A stretch of 11,947 nt of DNA from Ferroglobus sp. (GTDB lineage Archaea; Halobacteriota; Archaeoglobi; Archaeoglobales; Archaeoglobaceae). Below, in pieces: positions 1 through 6,734 of this stretch. Made by a program: the position numbers and the translations under genes. The first letter of the stretch is position 1, and each line of letters starts with the position of its first letter. The notes below the pieces were generated by a model. It had not been told where the DNA came from. It saw only the letters and a program-made list of their open reading frames with translations, and did no database searches. The stretch lies in the NCBI GenBank assembly GCA_015520115.1, contig WAQS01000246.1, positions 1 through 11,947 of the forward strand, given 5' to 3'.

Positions 1-530
1 GTGGATACATAAAAAAGGTTAACATCGCCGAGTTTGAAAACGCGAAGAGATCCGGAATATTAGCTTCTCCAGAAAGCGTTGCCTTTGTTAAAAAGCTTGA
101 TGGAAATGAGATCGTAATCGCCACTGAAAACGGAAGGCTCGTGAGGTTTAAAGCCGAAGAAGTTCCAGAGTACAAGAGAAACGCGAGAGGCGTGAAGGCT
201 GTAAGCCTTGAAGGAGACAAAATTGCCTGGATGGATGTTGGAAGCGAAGACTTGATTCTAACGCTGACCGAAAACGGTTACGGAAAGAGAACGAAGACGG
301 AAGAGTTCAGGCTAACCGGGAGAGGTGCGAAGGGAGTTATAGCCCACAAGGTAAACGAAAAAACTGGTAGGCTCGTTTTTGCAGAGTTCGTAAAGAGCGA
401 CAAGCTCATGGTCGTTAGCAAAGACGGAAACGTGGTGGTCGTCGAAGTCAAGCAGATTCCGGTAATGGGAAGAAACGCTATCGGCGTTACCGTTAGCAAA
501 AAAGGAATTATATCCGCGAGCTTCATTTAA
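1..530 (+). CDS. gyrA: DNA gyrase subunit A, C-terminal part (5' end outside window)
   Basis: This is the last 175 codons of GyrA; the reading frame is open from base 3 and ends with TAA at 528-530. GyrA is the breakage-reunion subunit of the A2B2 gyrase, and its C-terminal beta-pinwheel wraps DNA so that the enzyme can add negative supercoils. What is visible is pinwheel only. Repeating blades carry the motifs ENGYGKRT, GRGAKGV and GRNAIGV, and the arrangement matches the last blades of E. coli GyrA as I recall them. The catalytic tyrosine region lies upstream of the window. The protein stops directly after the last blade and lacks the acidic tail of some bacterial GyrAs. Archaeal gyrases of this type are thought to be old acquisitions from bacteria. 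ParC is the alternative, but regular GyrA-type blades running to the C-terminus favour GyrA. The cupin gene starts 4 nt downstream. Confidence 0.9.
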   Translation, partial: GYIKKVNIAEFENAKRSGILASPESVAFVKKLDGNEIVIATENGRLVRFKAEEVPEYKRNARGVKAVSLEGDKIAWMDVGSEDLILTLTENGYGKRTKTEEFRLTGRGAKGVIAHKVNEKTGRLVFAEFVKSDKLMVVSKDGNVVVVEVKQIPVMGRNAIGVTVSKKGIISASFI

Positions 531-534
531 CTTC

Positions 535-855
535 ATGAGACTTGAAGCAAAAGAGTGGGTAGAGCGGGGGAACTACAGAGTGTCTAAGCTTTACGAGTTC
601 AGCGAAGACTGCTTTATCCAGCTGGTGGAAATTAAAGGAAAGGTCGGCGATCACTACCACAAAGTTCAGACGGAAGTTTTCGTCATAGTCGAAGGAGAGG
701 GAGTAATGAAGATCGATGGAAACGATTACGAAGTTTCGTGCGGAAGCGTTCTACTCTGCAAGCCTGGAGCTATTCATTCAGCCGAAGGGAACATGAAGGT
801 CTTAGTTTTCAAATACAATTACAAAGAGGACGACACCTTCTGGCTGGAAAAATAA
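535..855 (+). CDS. small single-domain cupin protein, function unknown
   Basis: This 106-residue protein is a single cupin beta-barrel. Cupin motif 1 is seen as GDHYH at residues 38-42, followed by E47 and G54/G56. Motif 2 is G70...P77-G78...H81. The four usual metal ligands are therefore all present: H40, H42, E47 and H81. A divalent metal (Fe, Mn, Ni or Zn) in the barrel is likely, but the substrate cannot be read from the sequence. Stand-alone cupins of this size include isomerases, dioxygenases and simple ligand-binding proteins. There is no signal peptide, so it should be cytoplasmic. The ATG lies 4 nt after the gyrA stop with no clear Shine-Dalgarno sequence, so translation may be coupled to gyrA. 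rfcL follows after 28 nt. Nothing in it links it chemically to DNA replication, and its position may be incidental. Confidence 0.85.
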   Translation: MRLEAKEWVERGNYRVSKLYEFSEDCFIQLVEIKGKVGDHYHKVQTEVFVIVEGEGVMKIDGNDYEVSCGSVLLCKPGAIHSAEGNMKVLVFKYNYKEDDTFWLEK

Positions 856-865
856 TATATTGTCT

Positions 866-872
866 GGAGGAG
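866..872 (+). promoter_or_regulatory. Shine-Dalgarno site that sets the rfcL start
   Basis: GGAGGAG lies 11 nt before the ATG at 884. It lies inside the longer open frame that begins with TTG at 860, which argues for the ATG as the true start. The ATG-initiated protein begins MLWVEKYRPKT, the usual beginning of archaeal RfcL. Confidence 0.7.
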
Positions 873-883
873 AAAGTAGAGCG

Positions 884-2386
884 ATGCTGTGGGTTGAAAA
901 GTACCGTCCGAAAACGATCAAAGATGTTGTTGCTCCGTCAAGTATAATCAAAACTGTCGTAACTTGGGCTGAAAACTGGAAGAGAGGTGTTAAGCAGAAA
1001 CCCCTTCTTTTTGCCGGTCCTCCGGGGGTTGGAAAAACCTCCCTCGCTTTAGCGTTAGCCAATACCTACGGCTGGGAAGTTGTGGAGTTAAATGCTTCCG
1101 ATCAGAGAAACTGGAGCGTTATTTACAGAATTGTTGGAGAGGGAGCCTTTAACGAAACTTTGAGCGATGAAGGGGATTTTTTATCCACGAAGGAAGGAAA
1201 GCTGAAGCTCATAATTCTCGACGAGGTTGACAATATAAGCAAAAAAGAGGATTTCGGTGGAGAAAGCGCCCTGATAAAAGTTCTGAGAAGAAATCCACCT
1301 CAGCCGATGATACTGATAGCAAACGAACCCTACAACCTCTCGCCGGAGTTGAGAAACCTTGTGACGATGGTAAACTTCAAAAGACTAACAAGAGATCAGG
1401 TCGTGAAGGTTTTGGAGAGAATAGCGAAGCTTGAAGGAATTGAGATCGACAAGAAAGCCCTTTACGCAATAGCAGACAACGCCGGAGGAGACTTGAGGGC
1501 AGCGATAAACGATCTACAGGCAGTAGCTGAAGGGAGGAAAGTTGTAAAAGCCGAAGATGTAGTGGTGGCTAAGAGAACTCAAGAGACTGATGTCTTTAAG
1601 GTTATGCAGAAGATCTTCAAAACGTACTACTCGACTGTTTATTCTGAAACGATGCTTCTTGACGAATCCCCCGAAGACTTAATTTACTGGATCGACGCTA
1701 ATGTGCCGCTCGAATACGAAGGAGAAGATCTATACAAAGCTCAGCTCGTTCTTTCAAGGGCAGACATGTTCCTTGGAAGGGTGAAGAGGAGGCAGTTCTA
1801 CAGACTGTGGAAATACGCCAGTTACTTAATGACTGTGGGAGTTCAGCAGTCGAAGAGCAAGGTGAAAAAAGGTTTCACAAGATACACTCGCCCGACGTTC
1901 TGGCAGAAGCTCGTGACTTTCCAAAAGAAGAGAGAATTACGGAGAAACATTCTGAAAAAACTCGCTAAGTATTCCCACATGTCGAGGAAAAAAGCGAATA
2001 CTGAACTTTACGATTACGTAAGATTTCTCCTCTCCACGTTGGACACCGACACAGCGGCAAAAATTGCTGCTTTTTACGACCTAAACGAGGAGGAACTTAA
2101 GTTTTTAGTCGGTGACGAGCGAGGAGAGGAAATCTACAGGTACATGAAGGAGCACAACTACCACAGAATTGAAGACGAGACTTTTCTTGAGGGATTCGCT
2201 GCAAAAGTTGAGGAGGTGGAACTGAAAGAAGCGGAAGTTGAAGAATTCGAAGAGAAGGAAGAAGAAGTTGAGATAGCCGGGGTTAAAGAGGAGAAGAAGG
2301 AGGAAGAGAAAAAGGAGACCAAGAGAAAGAGAAGGAAAAAGGAAAAGAAGGGCAAGGACATGTCCTTAGAGGAATTCTTCTCATGA
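884..2386 (+). CDS. rfcL: replication factor C large subunit (clamp loader)
   Basis: This is the large subunit of the archaeal clamp loader, which uses ATP with RfcS to open PCNA and place it on primed DNA. The 500-residue protein has a typical AAA+ core: Walker A GPPGVGKT at 45-52, Walker B LDEVDN around D113/E114/D116, sensor 1 N147, and sensor 2 GGDLR with R205. The collar-type helical domain follows. Residues 440-490 are a charged Glu/Lys tail ending in a basic KRKRRKKEKK stretch. The last eight residues, MSLEEFFS, form a PIP-box-like PCNA-binding end. The sequence closely resembles A. fulgidus RfcL as remembered, with a somewhat longer charged tail. I chose ATG 884 over the upstream TTG 860 because of the GGAGGAG site and the conserved N-terminus. 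The stop codon overlaps the truD start (ATGA, 4 nt), so the two are probably cotranscribed. Confidence 0.96.
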   Translation: MLWVEKYRPKTIKDVVAPSSIIKTVVTWAENWKRGVKQKPLLFAGPPGVGKTSLALALANTYGWEVVELNASDQRNWSVIYRIVGEGAFNETLSDEGDFLSTKEGKLKLIILDEVDNISKKEDFGGESALIKVLRRNPPQPMILIANEPYNLSPELRNLVTMVNFKRLTRDQVVKVLERIAKLEGIEIDKKALYAIADNAGGDLRAAINDLQAVAEGRKVVKAEDVVVAKRTQETDVFKVMQKIFKTYYSTVYSETMLLDESPEDLIYWIDANVPLEYEGEDLYKAQLVLSRADMFLGRVKRRQFYRLWKYASYLMTVGVQQSKSKVKKGFTRYTRPTFWQKLVTFQKKRELRRNILKKLAKYSHMSRKKANTELYDYVRFLLSTLDTDTAAKIAAFYDLNEEELKFLVGDERGEEIYRYMKEHNYHRIEDETFLEGFAAKVEEVELKEAEVEEFEEKEEEVEIAGVKEEKKEEEKKETKRKRRKKEKKGKDMSLEEFFS

Positions 2387-3657
2387 TAGAAGAAAGAGTA
2401 GGAATAGAGGGATATATTTCAAAAACTCCCGGAATCGGGGGGAGGATAAAAGAATCCGCTGAAGATTTTTACGTCGAGGAGATCATAGACTTGGAAAAAT
2501 TCAAAGAGAAAGAGGGAAGAAATCTCCTTATAAAGGTTAAGAAAAAGAATTGGGAAACCCTGAATTTTGCGAGAGTCCTTTCGAATGTTCTCGGAATTAG
2601 TCAGAAAAGAGTCGGATACTCGGGGACGAAGGATAAGAATGCCGTGAGCGTTCAGTATTTTATTATATACAACGCGGATGAAAAAATCGCTGAAAAACTC
2701 AGGGAAGTAAGGCTAAAAGACGCTGAAATTGAAGTTGTTTGCTTCACAAGTAAAAATTTGGAACTTGGAGATTTAGTGGGGAACTTTTTCAGAGTGAAAG
2801 TGAGCGATGCTGAAAACGGAGAGAGAGTTGAGAAGATAACCGAAGAGCTTAAGGAAAAGGGAATTCCGAACTTTTTCGGTATCCAGAGGTTCGGTTCCCT
2901 CAGGTTGATAACTCACGAGGTTGGCAAGCTGATTATTCAAAGAAAATACGAAGAAGCTTTCTGGGTGTACGTGGCGAAACCCTTTGAGGGCGAGAGAGAA
3001 GACGTTAGAAAGATAAGAGAAATTCTGTGGAAGGAAAGAGATGCAAAATTTGGATTGAGGGAACTGCCCAAATACCTGAGATACGAGAGATTGCTTTTAC
3101 AAAAGCTGAGAGAGGGCAAAAACGAGCTTGAAGCTCTCCTTAGCTTGCCTAAAAACCTCAAGCTCATGTTCATCCACGCCTACCAGTCTTACCTCTTCAA
3201 CAGGCTTCTATCGGAAAGAATAAGAGAGTTCGGAAATCTCAAAGAAATTGAAAGAGACGACTTCGTCGACTTCGTGAATTTTAGAAAGGGATACAAAGTT
3301 TACTCCGAAGACTTTTCCATTCTTACAGACTTCAACTCTCCGAGGATTTCGTTTCTGAAAGAAAAAGGTTACGCCATTCTCGCCTTACCCCTCCCGGGAT
3401 ACGAGACGAAGCTTGTTGGCTGGAGTGGGGAAAAATTGAAGGAAATTCTCGAAGAGGAAGGAATCGATCTTGAGAGCTTCAAATCCCCATACCCTGAGTT
3501 TTCCTCAAAAGGCAGTTTGAGGGTTGCAGAGATACCTTTCGATTTTGAAAGGTTTTCCTATTCCGAAGGTGTTTTCGAGTTCTTTTTGCCAAAGGGTTGT
3601 TACGCAACTGTGTTTTTGAGGGAGTACATGAAATCAGAGCAAATCGGCTTTTCTTAA
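2383..3657 (+). CDS. truD: tRNA pseudouridine synthase D (TruD family)
   Basis: TruD isomerises uridine to pseudouridine in RNA; the bacterial enzyme acts on tRNA-Glu U13 and archaeal/eukaryotic relatives (Pus7 type) also modify U13 or U35. The 424-residue protein has the hallmark catalytic segment GYSGTKDKNAVS at residues 78-89, with D84 as the predicted catalytic aspartate. It also has the TruD motif NFFGIQRFG at 163-171 and a YQSYLFNRLL motif farther on in the inserted TRUD domain. Length fits archaeal TruD. A Shine-Dalgarno-like GAGGA at 2369-2373, inside the end of rfcL, precedes the ATG, which overlaps the rfcL stop by 4 nt. The last 24 nt overlap the end of the convergent cbiO gene. 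The exact target uridine cannot be told from the sequence. Confidence 0.95.
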   Translation: MIEERVGIEGYISKTPGIGGRIKESAEDFYVEEIIDLEKFKEKEGRNLLIKVKKKNWETLNFARVLSNVLGISQKRVGYSGTKDKNAVSVQYFIIYNADEKIAEKLREVRLKDAEIEVVCFTSKNLELGDLVGNFFRVKVSDAENGERVEKITEELKEKGIPNFFGIQRFGSLRLITHEVGKLIIQRKYEEAFWVYVAKPFEGEREDVRKIREILWKERDAKFGLRELPKYLRYERLLLQKLREGKNELEALLSLPKNLKLMFIHAYQSYLFNRLLSERIREFGNLKEIERDDFVDFVNFRKGYKVYSEDFSILTDFNSPRISFLKEKGYAILALPLPGYETKLVGWSGEKLKEILEEEGIDLESFKSPYPEFSSKGSLRVAEIPFDFERFSYSEGVFEFFLPKGCYATVFLREYMKSEQIGFS

Positions 3658-4335
3658 AATCTCTTCGTTTAACTTATCGGTTTCAGCTATTACTCTCTTT
3701 TCCAAGCTCATTACGATAATTCGATCAGCCAAGCTTTCAACCAGCTCAAGCTCGTGGCTCGTAAAAACCACCGTGCCATCGTAAGTTTCCAGAATTTCGA
3801 AAATCTTCCTCTTCGTCTTTGCATCAACGTTGGCAAAAGGCTCGTCAAGAAACAGAATTTTTGGGGAGTAGATGAGGATGCTCGCCAGAGCGACTCTCTT
3901 CTTTTCTCCACCGCTCAGTCTGAAAGGGGGTTTTTTGAGAATTCCCGAAATCTTAAACTCTTCCGCTATTTTGCTGACCTCTTCCCTAATTTTTTCCTCA
4001 CTCCAACCAAGCTGAGAGGGCACATACCTAAGCTCATCGAACACCGTGGAGTTGAAGAGGAATATGTCGGGATCTTGAAAAAGAAAACCAACATTTTTTC
4101 TCACTTCTTCGATATTTTCCTCCGGGTTAACCCCAAGAATTCTAACTTTTCCAGTCGTTGGTTTTAAAAGCCCGGAAAGAACAAGAAGAAGAGTGCTTTT
4201 CCCGCTTCCGTTTGCTCCTATTATCGCAATTCTCTCGCCCTCTCTTATTTTCACACTCAACTCGTCGAAGCCGAGTGTTCCATCTGGATACGTGTAGCTT
4301 ATGTTCTCAGCCTCGATCACAGTATCGTCCACCAT
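3634..4335 (-). CDS. cbiO: energy-coupling factor ATPase, cobalt/nickel importer (CbiO)
   Basis: This is the ATP-hydrolysing subunit of the CbiMQO ECF importer and sits on the cytoplasmic face against CbiQ. The 233 residues hold a full ABC set: Walker A GANGSGKST at 40-48, Q-loop Q87, signature LSGGEKKR from 140, Walker B LFLDEP at 161-166 with catalytic E165, and switch H194. After Q87 comes DPDIFLFNSTVFDE, a segment typical of CbiO/EcfA rather than other ABC ATPases. Only one ATPase gene is present, so a homodimer is expected. The frame overlaps the end of cbiQ by 19 nt, implying translational coupling. The ATG at 4335 has no strong Shine-Dalgarno sequence. A GTG five codons downstream, preceded by GGTGG, is a possible alternative start. 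Its 3' end overlaps truD on the other strand. Confidence 0.93.
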   Translation of the reverse strand: MVDDTVIEAENISYTYPDGTLGFDELSVKIREGERIAIIGANGSGKSTLLLVLSGLLKPTTGKVRILGVNPEENIEEVRKNVGFLFQDPDIFLFNSTVFDELRYVPSQLGWSEEKIREEVSKIAEEFKISGILKKPPFRLSGGEKKRVALASILIYSPKILFLDEPFANVDAKTKRKIFEILETYDGTVVFTSHELELVESLADRIIVMSLEKRVIAETDKLNEEILRKADLL

Positions 4336-5039
4336 ACCACAACGAGTAAAAAGTAGGGGATTAATAGCTTACTCCCCTTAACTTTTCCAATTGGCTCACC
4401 TCTGAGCTTCATAGCCAGCGCAACTTTTTCCCCTTTTTCCATACTTCTCAGCATGAACAAACCGAGAGCCTCTCCCCCCCTCTTCATCGTCTCTATGTGT
4501 CCGCTCCTTTTAACTCTCCTACTTTCCCTCGCTATGAGAATGGCAAGTAGATCTCTCACGAGAATGTAGGAGTAAATGTATGTGACCCAAAGGGAGTTGA
4601 GAAGCTTCTCCGGAACTTTCAAAGCTCTTAAAGCTGAGATAACATCGTTGAAGGGGGTGGAAATTATGAGAAGCTGCAAAGAAGATATGGCGGCAAAAAT
4701 TCTCAGAGAAAAAATTAAGACGTAAGAGAACGGTTCGCCAAAAAACATAGTTGGTAAAACTATGAAAAAAGAGAATAGCGGGAAAAGATAAGAGCGTTTC
4801 ATGAGCTTAACTATGCTAATACCGCTCAGAAAAGCGAGAAGGTAGATCGAAATTATGATAAAGAGGATTTTTTCGATTTCGAAAGTTGAAACGGAGAGAA
4901 TAGCCAAAATTGTAAAGCCCACAACCTTTACTCGTGGATCAATTTTTGACAGCAAATTTTCTTCGTAAACGAAAAAATTTTGGAAGTATTCTGAGAAAGC
5001 TCTAATGCTTCTCTCTATTAGCTCGTGCAAGGGCAACAC
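4317..5039 (-). CDS. cbiQ: energy-coupling factor transmembrane protein (CbiQ)
   Basis: CbiQ is the membrane T-component that passes ATP-driven movement from CbiO to the metal-binding CbiM. The 240-residue product has an N-terminal LLSKIDPRVK segment (29-38) typical of the family. Several hydrophobic spans follow (about 40-75, 83-100, 105-126 and 150-170). Next comes the cytoplasmic coupling region with the two Ala-Arg type helices, here ARES at 170-173 and AMKLRG at 209-214, and a final membrane span. The Gly of the first Ala-Arg-Gly motif is replaced by Glu. The start is uncertain. GTG 5039 gives the full frame, whereas TTG 5030 has an AGGTG Shine-Dalgarno match 6 nt upstream. Either way the gene begins inside the end of cbiM (38-nt overlap from the GTG). 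Confidence 0.92.
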   Translation of the reverse strand: MLPLHELIERSIRAFSEYFQNFFVYEENLLSKIDPRVKVVGFTILAILSVSTFEIEKILFIIISIYLLAFLSGISIVKLMKRSYLFPLFSFFIVLPTMFFGEPFSYVLIFSLRIFAAISSLQLLIISTPFNDVISALRALKVPEKLLNSLWVTYIYSYILVRDLLAILIARESRRVKRSGHIETMKRGGEALGLFMLRSMEKGEKVALAMKLRGEPIGKVKGSKLLIPYFLLVVVWWTIL

Positions 5040-5877
5040 CTATCGCAAGAATTAAAGCGACGCCGATCGCTCCGGTGATAAGCGCTCCGAAGTAGTCGTT
5101 AATTCCAGGAACTGTGTAGTCAGGAAATATCCCGCTCCACAGGCTATTCTCGTTCAATCCGAGCTTTTCTGCCGCAACCTCCAACGGCTCTGTATAATTG
5201 ACCAATTCAGCCAGATATGCGAAGAGAGGCGCTAAAACTATCATCACGGCTATTAGCGCCAGAGCAGCCTTGCTTGGAGCTTGAGCCTTGACTTCAGCTC
5301 TCGTCGATATGTAGCTTATCACAGCAGCGGTGATGATTCCCTCTATTATCCCAAGAACTCCGTGCCAGATGAACATTACCGAGGCTGCCTCGATGACTCC
5401 GTACTTGAAAGCCGAAGACAAGCCTATTTCGACTCCAGCCATGGTGGCGGCTAAAGTTATCCCGAACCACCCGGCTAAGAAGCTTGCAAGTTGTTCGCTG
5501 TACTTTCTAAAGATCGAGTAAACGTAGTATCCGACGAAAACGTTCACGATTGCCATGTTCCACAGATTCGCTCCCAAAGCTGTAATTCCTCCATCTCCGA
5601 AAACGAGCGTCTGTATTATCAAGACCAAGCTCATCGCTATGCTGCCAGCGTAGGGTCCGAGTAAAATTCCGGCTAAACCTCCGCCGACAAAGTGAGCTGA
5701 AGTACCTCCGGGTATTGGCCAATTGAGCATCTGAGCAGCGAAAATCGCTGCTGCAACAACTCCGAGCGTAGCTGGATTTATCTCTGCTTTTCTGAAAGCG
5801 TATATCAACACTGCAAAGCTGAGTAAGTAGAATAAGGCTGCAAGATTCAAGTCGAGGAAACCGTCGGGGATGTGCAT
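5002..5877 (-). CDS. cbiM: cobalt/nickel transport protein CbiM with fused PDGLE (CbiN/NikN-like) tail
   Basis: CbiM is the substrate-specific membrane component that captures Co2+ or Ni2+. The protein begins MHIPDGFLD. In the family the N-terminal Met amine and His2 bind the metal, so the exact start matters, and it is intact here. Another conserved histidine lies in GGTSAHFVGGG (H62), and FGDGGITALGANLWNM follows at 93-108. The CbiM core ends near residue 195. Residues 205-291 add two more membrane spans flanking a soluble stretch (YTEPLEVAAEKLGL...PDYTVPG). This is recognisable as a degenerate PDGLE domain, the part often encoded separately as CbiN/NikN. Total length is 291, against roughly 220 for CbiM alone. 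Cobalt versus nickel cannot be decided from sequence; the B12 genes next door favour cobalt. An AGGT at 5883-5886 serves as Shine-Dalgarno sequence for ATG 5877. Confidence 0.93.
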   Translation of the reverse strand: MHIPDGFLDLNLAALFYLLSFAVLIYAFRKAEINPATLGVVAAAIFAAQMLNWPIPGGTSAHFVGGGLAGILLGPYAGSIAMSLVLIIQTLVFGDGGITALGANLWNMAIVNVFVGYYVYSIFRKYSEQLASFLAGWFGITLAATMAGVEIGLSSAFKYGVIEAASVMFIWHGVLGIIEGIITAAVISYISTRAEVKAQAPSKAALALIAVMIVLAPLFAYLAELVNYTEPLEVAAEKLGLNENSLWSGIFPDYTVPGINDYFGALITGAIGVALILAIGVALARANREKH

Positions 5878-5897
5878 AGATTACCTTCTCTCCCTTG

Positions 5898-5912
5898 TAT
5901 TAAAAATTTTCC
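5898..5912 (-). promoter_or_regulatory. possible TATA/BRE element for cbiMQO
   Basis: On the minus strand this reads GGAAAA followed by TTTTTAATA, a passable BRE plus TATA box. It would place transcription start around 5876-5878, at or next to the cbiM ATG. That conflicts with the Shine-Dalgarno-like AGGT at 5883-5886, which would need a start farther upstream, for example from the weaker TTTAACTT at 5939-5946. The actual start is therefore unresolved. Confidence 0.35.
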
Positions 5913-5963
5913 TGTTTGGTATCACTACATCTGAAGTAAAGTTAAATCGATAACAAATGAGAA

Positions 5964-5980
5964 TATGGTAAGTTATGGTA
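5964..5980 (+). repeat. tandem TATGGTA repeats, 10-nt period, possible operator
   Basis: TATGGTA occurs at 5964-5970 and again at 5974-5980, exactly one helical turn apart and so on the same DNA face. A related TTTGGTA lies at 5915-5921 on the cbiM side. The placement between two divergent promoters, next to a gene for a DNA-binding regulator, is what an autoregulatory operator would look like. Seven bases are short, however, and chance is not excluded. Confidence 0.3.
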
Positions 5981-5990
5981 TGCACAGCCG

Positions 5991-6007
5991 CATAAAAAAT
6001 AAAAATC
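5991..6007 (+). promoter_or_regulatory. candidate TATA box for the PAS regulator gene
   Basis: The A/T run CATAAAAAATAAAAATC lies 24-40 nt before the ATG at 6031. An archaeal TATA box here would start transcription at or just before the start codon. No Shine-Dalgarno sequence is seen immediately upstream of 6031, which fits a leaderless transcript. Confidence 0.4.
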
Positions 6008-6030
6008 TTTCCGGATGAACTTAGTCTAAC

Positions 6031-6693
6031 ATGCTTTCGGAACTTGAGAGGAAGATCATAGATACGCTGAGCAGGATAGGAGAAGCTGACGTAAAAAAAG
6101 TGAAAGAAGTTCTATCAAAGGACAACGGTAAGATTCCGTACACAACAATAGCTTCAACGCTCGAAAGACTCTACAGGAAAGGATTTGTTAAAAGAAAGGA
6201 GGTCAAATCCAGGGGCAGACTTGGAAAGAAATACGTCTACTACATCGAAAAAAGCTTGGAAGACTTATTCGCTGAAAAAATTCTTGAAAACTTCATAAAA
6301 ATCTTCGGAGAGTACGAAATTCATCACATCGAAGATAAGATAGACAGATCGTACGTTTACGGAGTTCAGGAAAGCTTGATTTTCGTAGATAGAAACGATA
6401 GAGTCGTTTTCTTTTTCACAGCCACAGGGAAAAAAATAGAGGGGATAGTTGGAAAAAGCGTTTACGAATTTCATCCCGAGGAGGTAAAAGGCTTCGTCCG
6501 GCAAATACTCGAAGATTTCAAATCGGGAAAAAGAAACAAGTTTGAGAGGGAGGTAATAAAGGGAGAATACGTTTTCAAAAAGCACTACTTCCCGATAAGG
6601 GACAGTAACGGAGAGTACTTAGGGACTCTAATAATCACGAGACTGCTTGAAGAAAAGAAGGTGCCGAGTCTGCCAATTGAAGACCTCGTTTAG
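6031..6693 (+). CDS. transcriptional regulator: BlaI/MecI-type winged helix plus PAS domain
   Basis: This 220-residue protein has two recognisable parts. Residues 1-75 form a winged helix of the BlaI/MecI/CopY kind (LSELERKIIDTL at 2-13, then YTTIASTLERLYRKGFVKR at 37-55, and a wing RGRLGKKYVYY at 61-71). A helix at about 74-93 resembles the dimerisation helix of that family. Residues 108-205 form a PAS domain resembling the one found in DUF438 proteins. It has VGKSVYEFHPEEV at 140-152 (His148 in place of a CHP motif), a QILEDFKSGKR helix, and a closing RDSNGEYLGTLIITR. Proteins of this build are cytoplasmic dimers that change DNA binding when the PAS domain meets a ligand, haem or redox signal. 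The gene is divergent from cbiMQO and 41 nt upstream of btuC, so it is a good candidate regulator of both. The ligand is unknown, and BlaI-type proteolytic signalling is not implied. Confidence 0.8.
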   Translation: MLSELERKIIDTLSRIGEADVKKVKEVLSKDNGKIPYTTIASTLERLYRKGFVKRKEVKSRGRLGKKYVYYIEKSLEDLFAEKILENFIKIFGEYEIHHIEDKIDRSYVYGVQESLIFVDRNDRVVFFFTATGKKIEGIVGKSVYEFHPEEVKGFVRQILEDFKSGKRNKFEREVIKGEYVFKKHYFPIRDSNGEYLGTLIITRLLEEKKVPSLPIEDLV

Positions 6694-6695
6694 TT

Positions 6696-6730
6696 TCAAG
6701 AAAGCTTTAATAAACTTTAACATTTCTTGA
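6696..6730 (+). promoter_or_regulatory. btuCD-cbiZ promoter bracketed by a perfect inverted repeat
   Basis: TCAAGAAA (6696-6703) and TTTCTTGA (6723-6730) are perfect 8-bp inverted repeats separated by 19 nt. Between them lies TTTAATAA (6706-6713), a good archaeal TATA box. About 26 nt downstream of that box is the btuC start codon at 6735, so a leaderless mRNA is expected. No Shine-Dalgarno sequence is present. A dimer bound to the two arms would cover the TATA box, the arrangement expected for repression. Confidence 0.5.
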
Positions 6731-6734
6731 CATT

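Larger units (their letters stand above)
5878..6030. promoter_or_regulatory. divergent promoter region between cbiM and the PAS regulator gene
   Basis: This 153-nt AT-rich gap separates cbiM (leftward) from the regulator gene (rightward) and must hold both promoters. The candidate elements are listed separately. I searched by eye for a NikR-type GTATGA...TCATAC dyad and for cobalamin-riboswitch features and found neither. Confidence 0.6.

Noticed and set aside
860..883. TTG start at 860 giving an rfcL product 8 residues longer
   Set aside because: A strong GGAGGAG site lies inside this extension, and the protein from ATG 884 begins with the conserved MLWVEKYRPKT.
2158..2361. Ser/Phe-rich open frame opposite the rfcL tail
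   Set aside because: It is the reverse complement of the Glu/Lys-rich repeat-like tail of RfcL and a composition artefact.
3754..4167. 137-codon open frame on the plus strand opposite cbiO
   Set aside because: It is fully antisense to a gene with a complete ABC motif set and resembles no family I know.
5878..6030. Cobalamin riboswitch or NikR operator upstream of cbiM
   Set aside because: No B12-box-like conserved core and no GTATGA...TCATAC dyad could be found. The gap is also short for a riboswitch, and these are rare in archaea.
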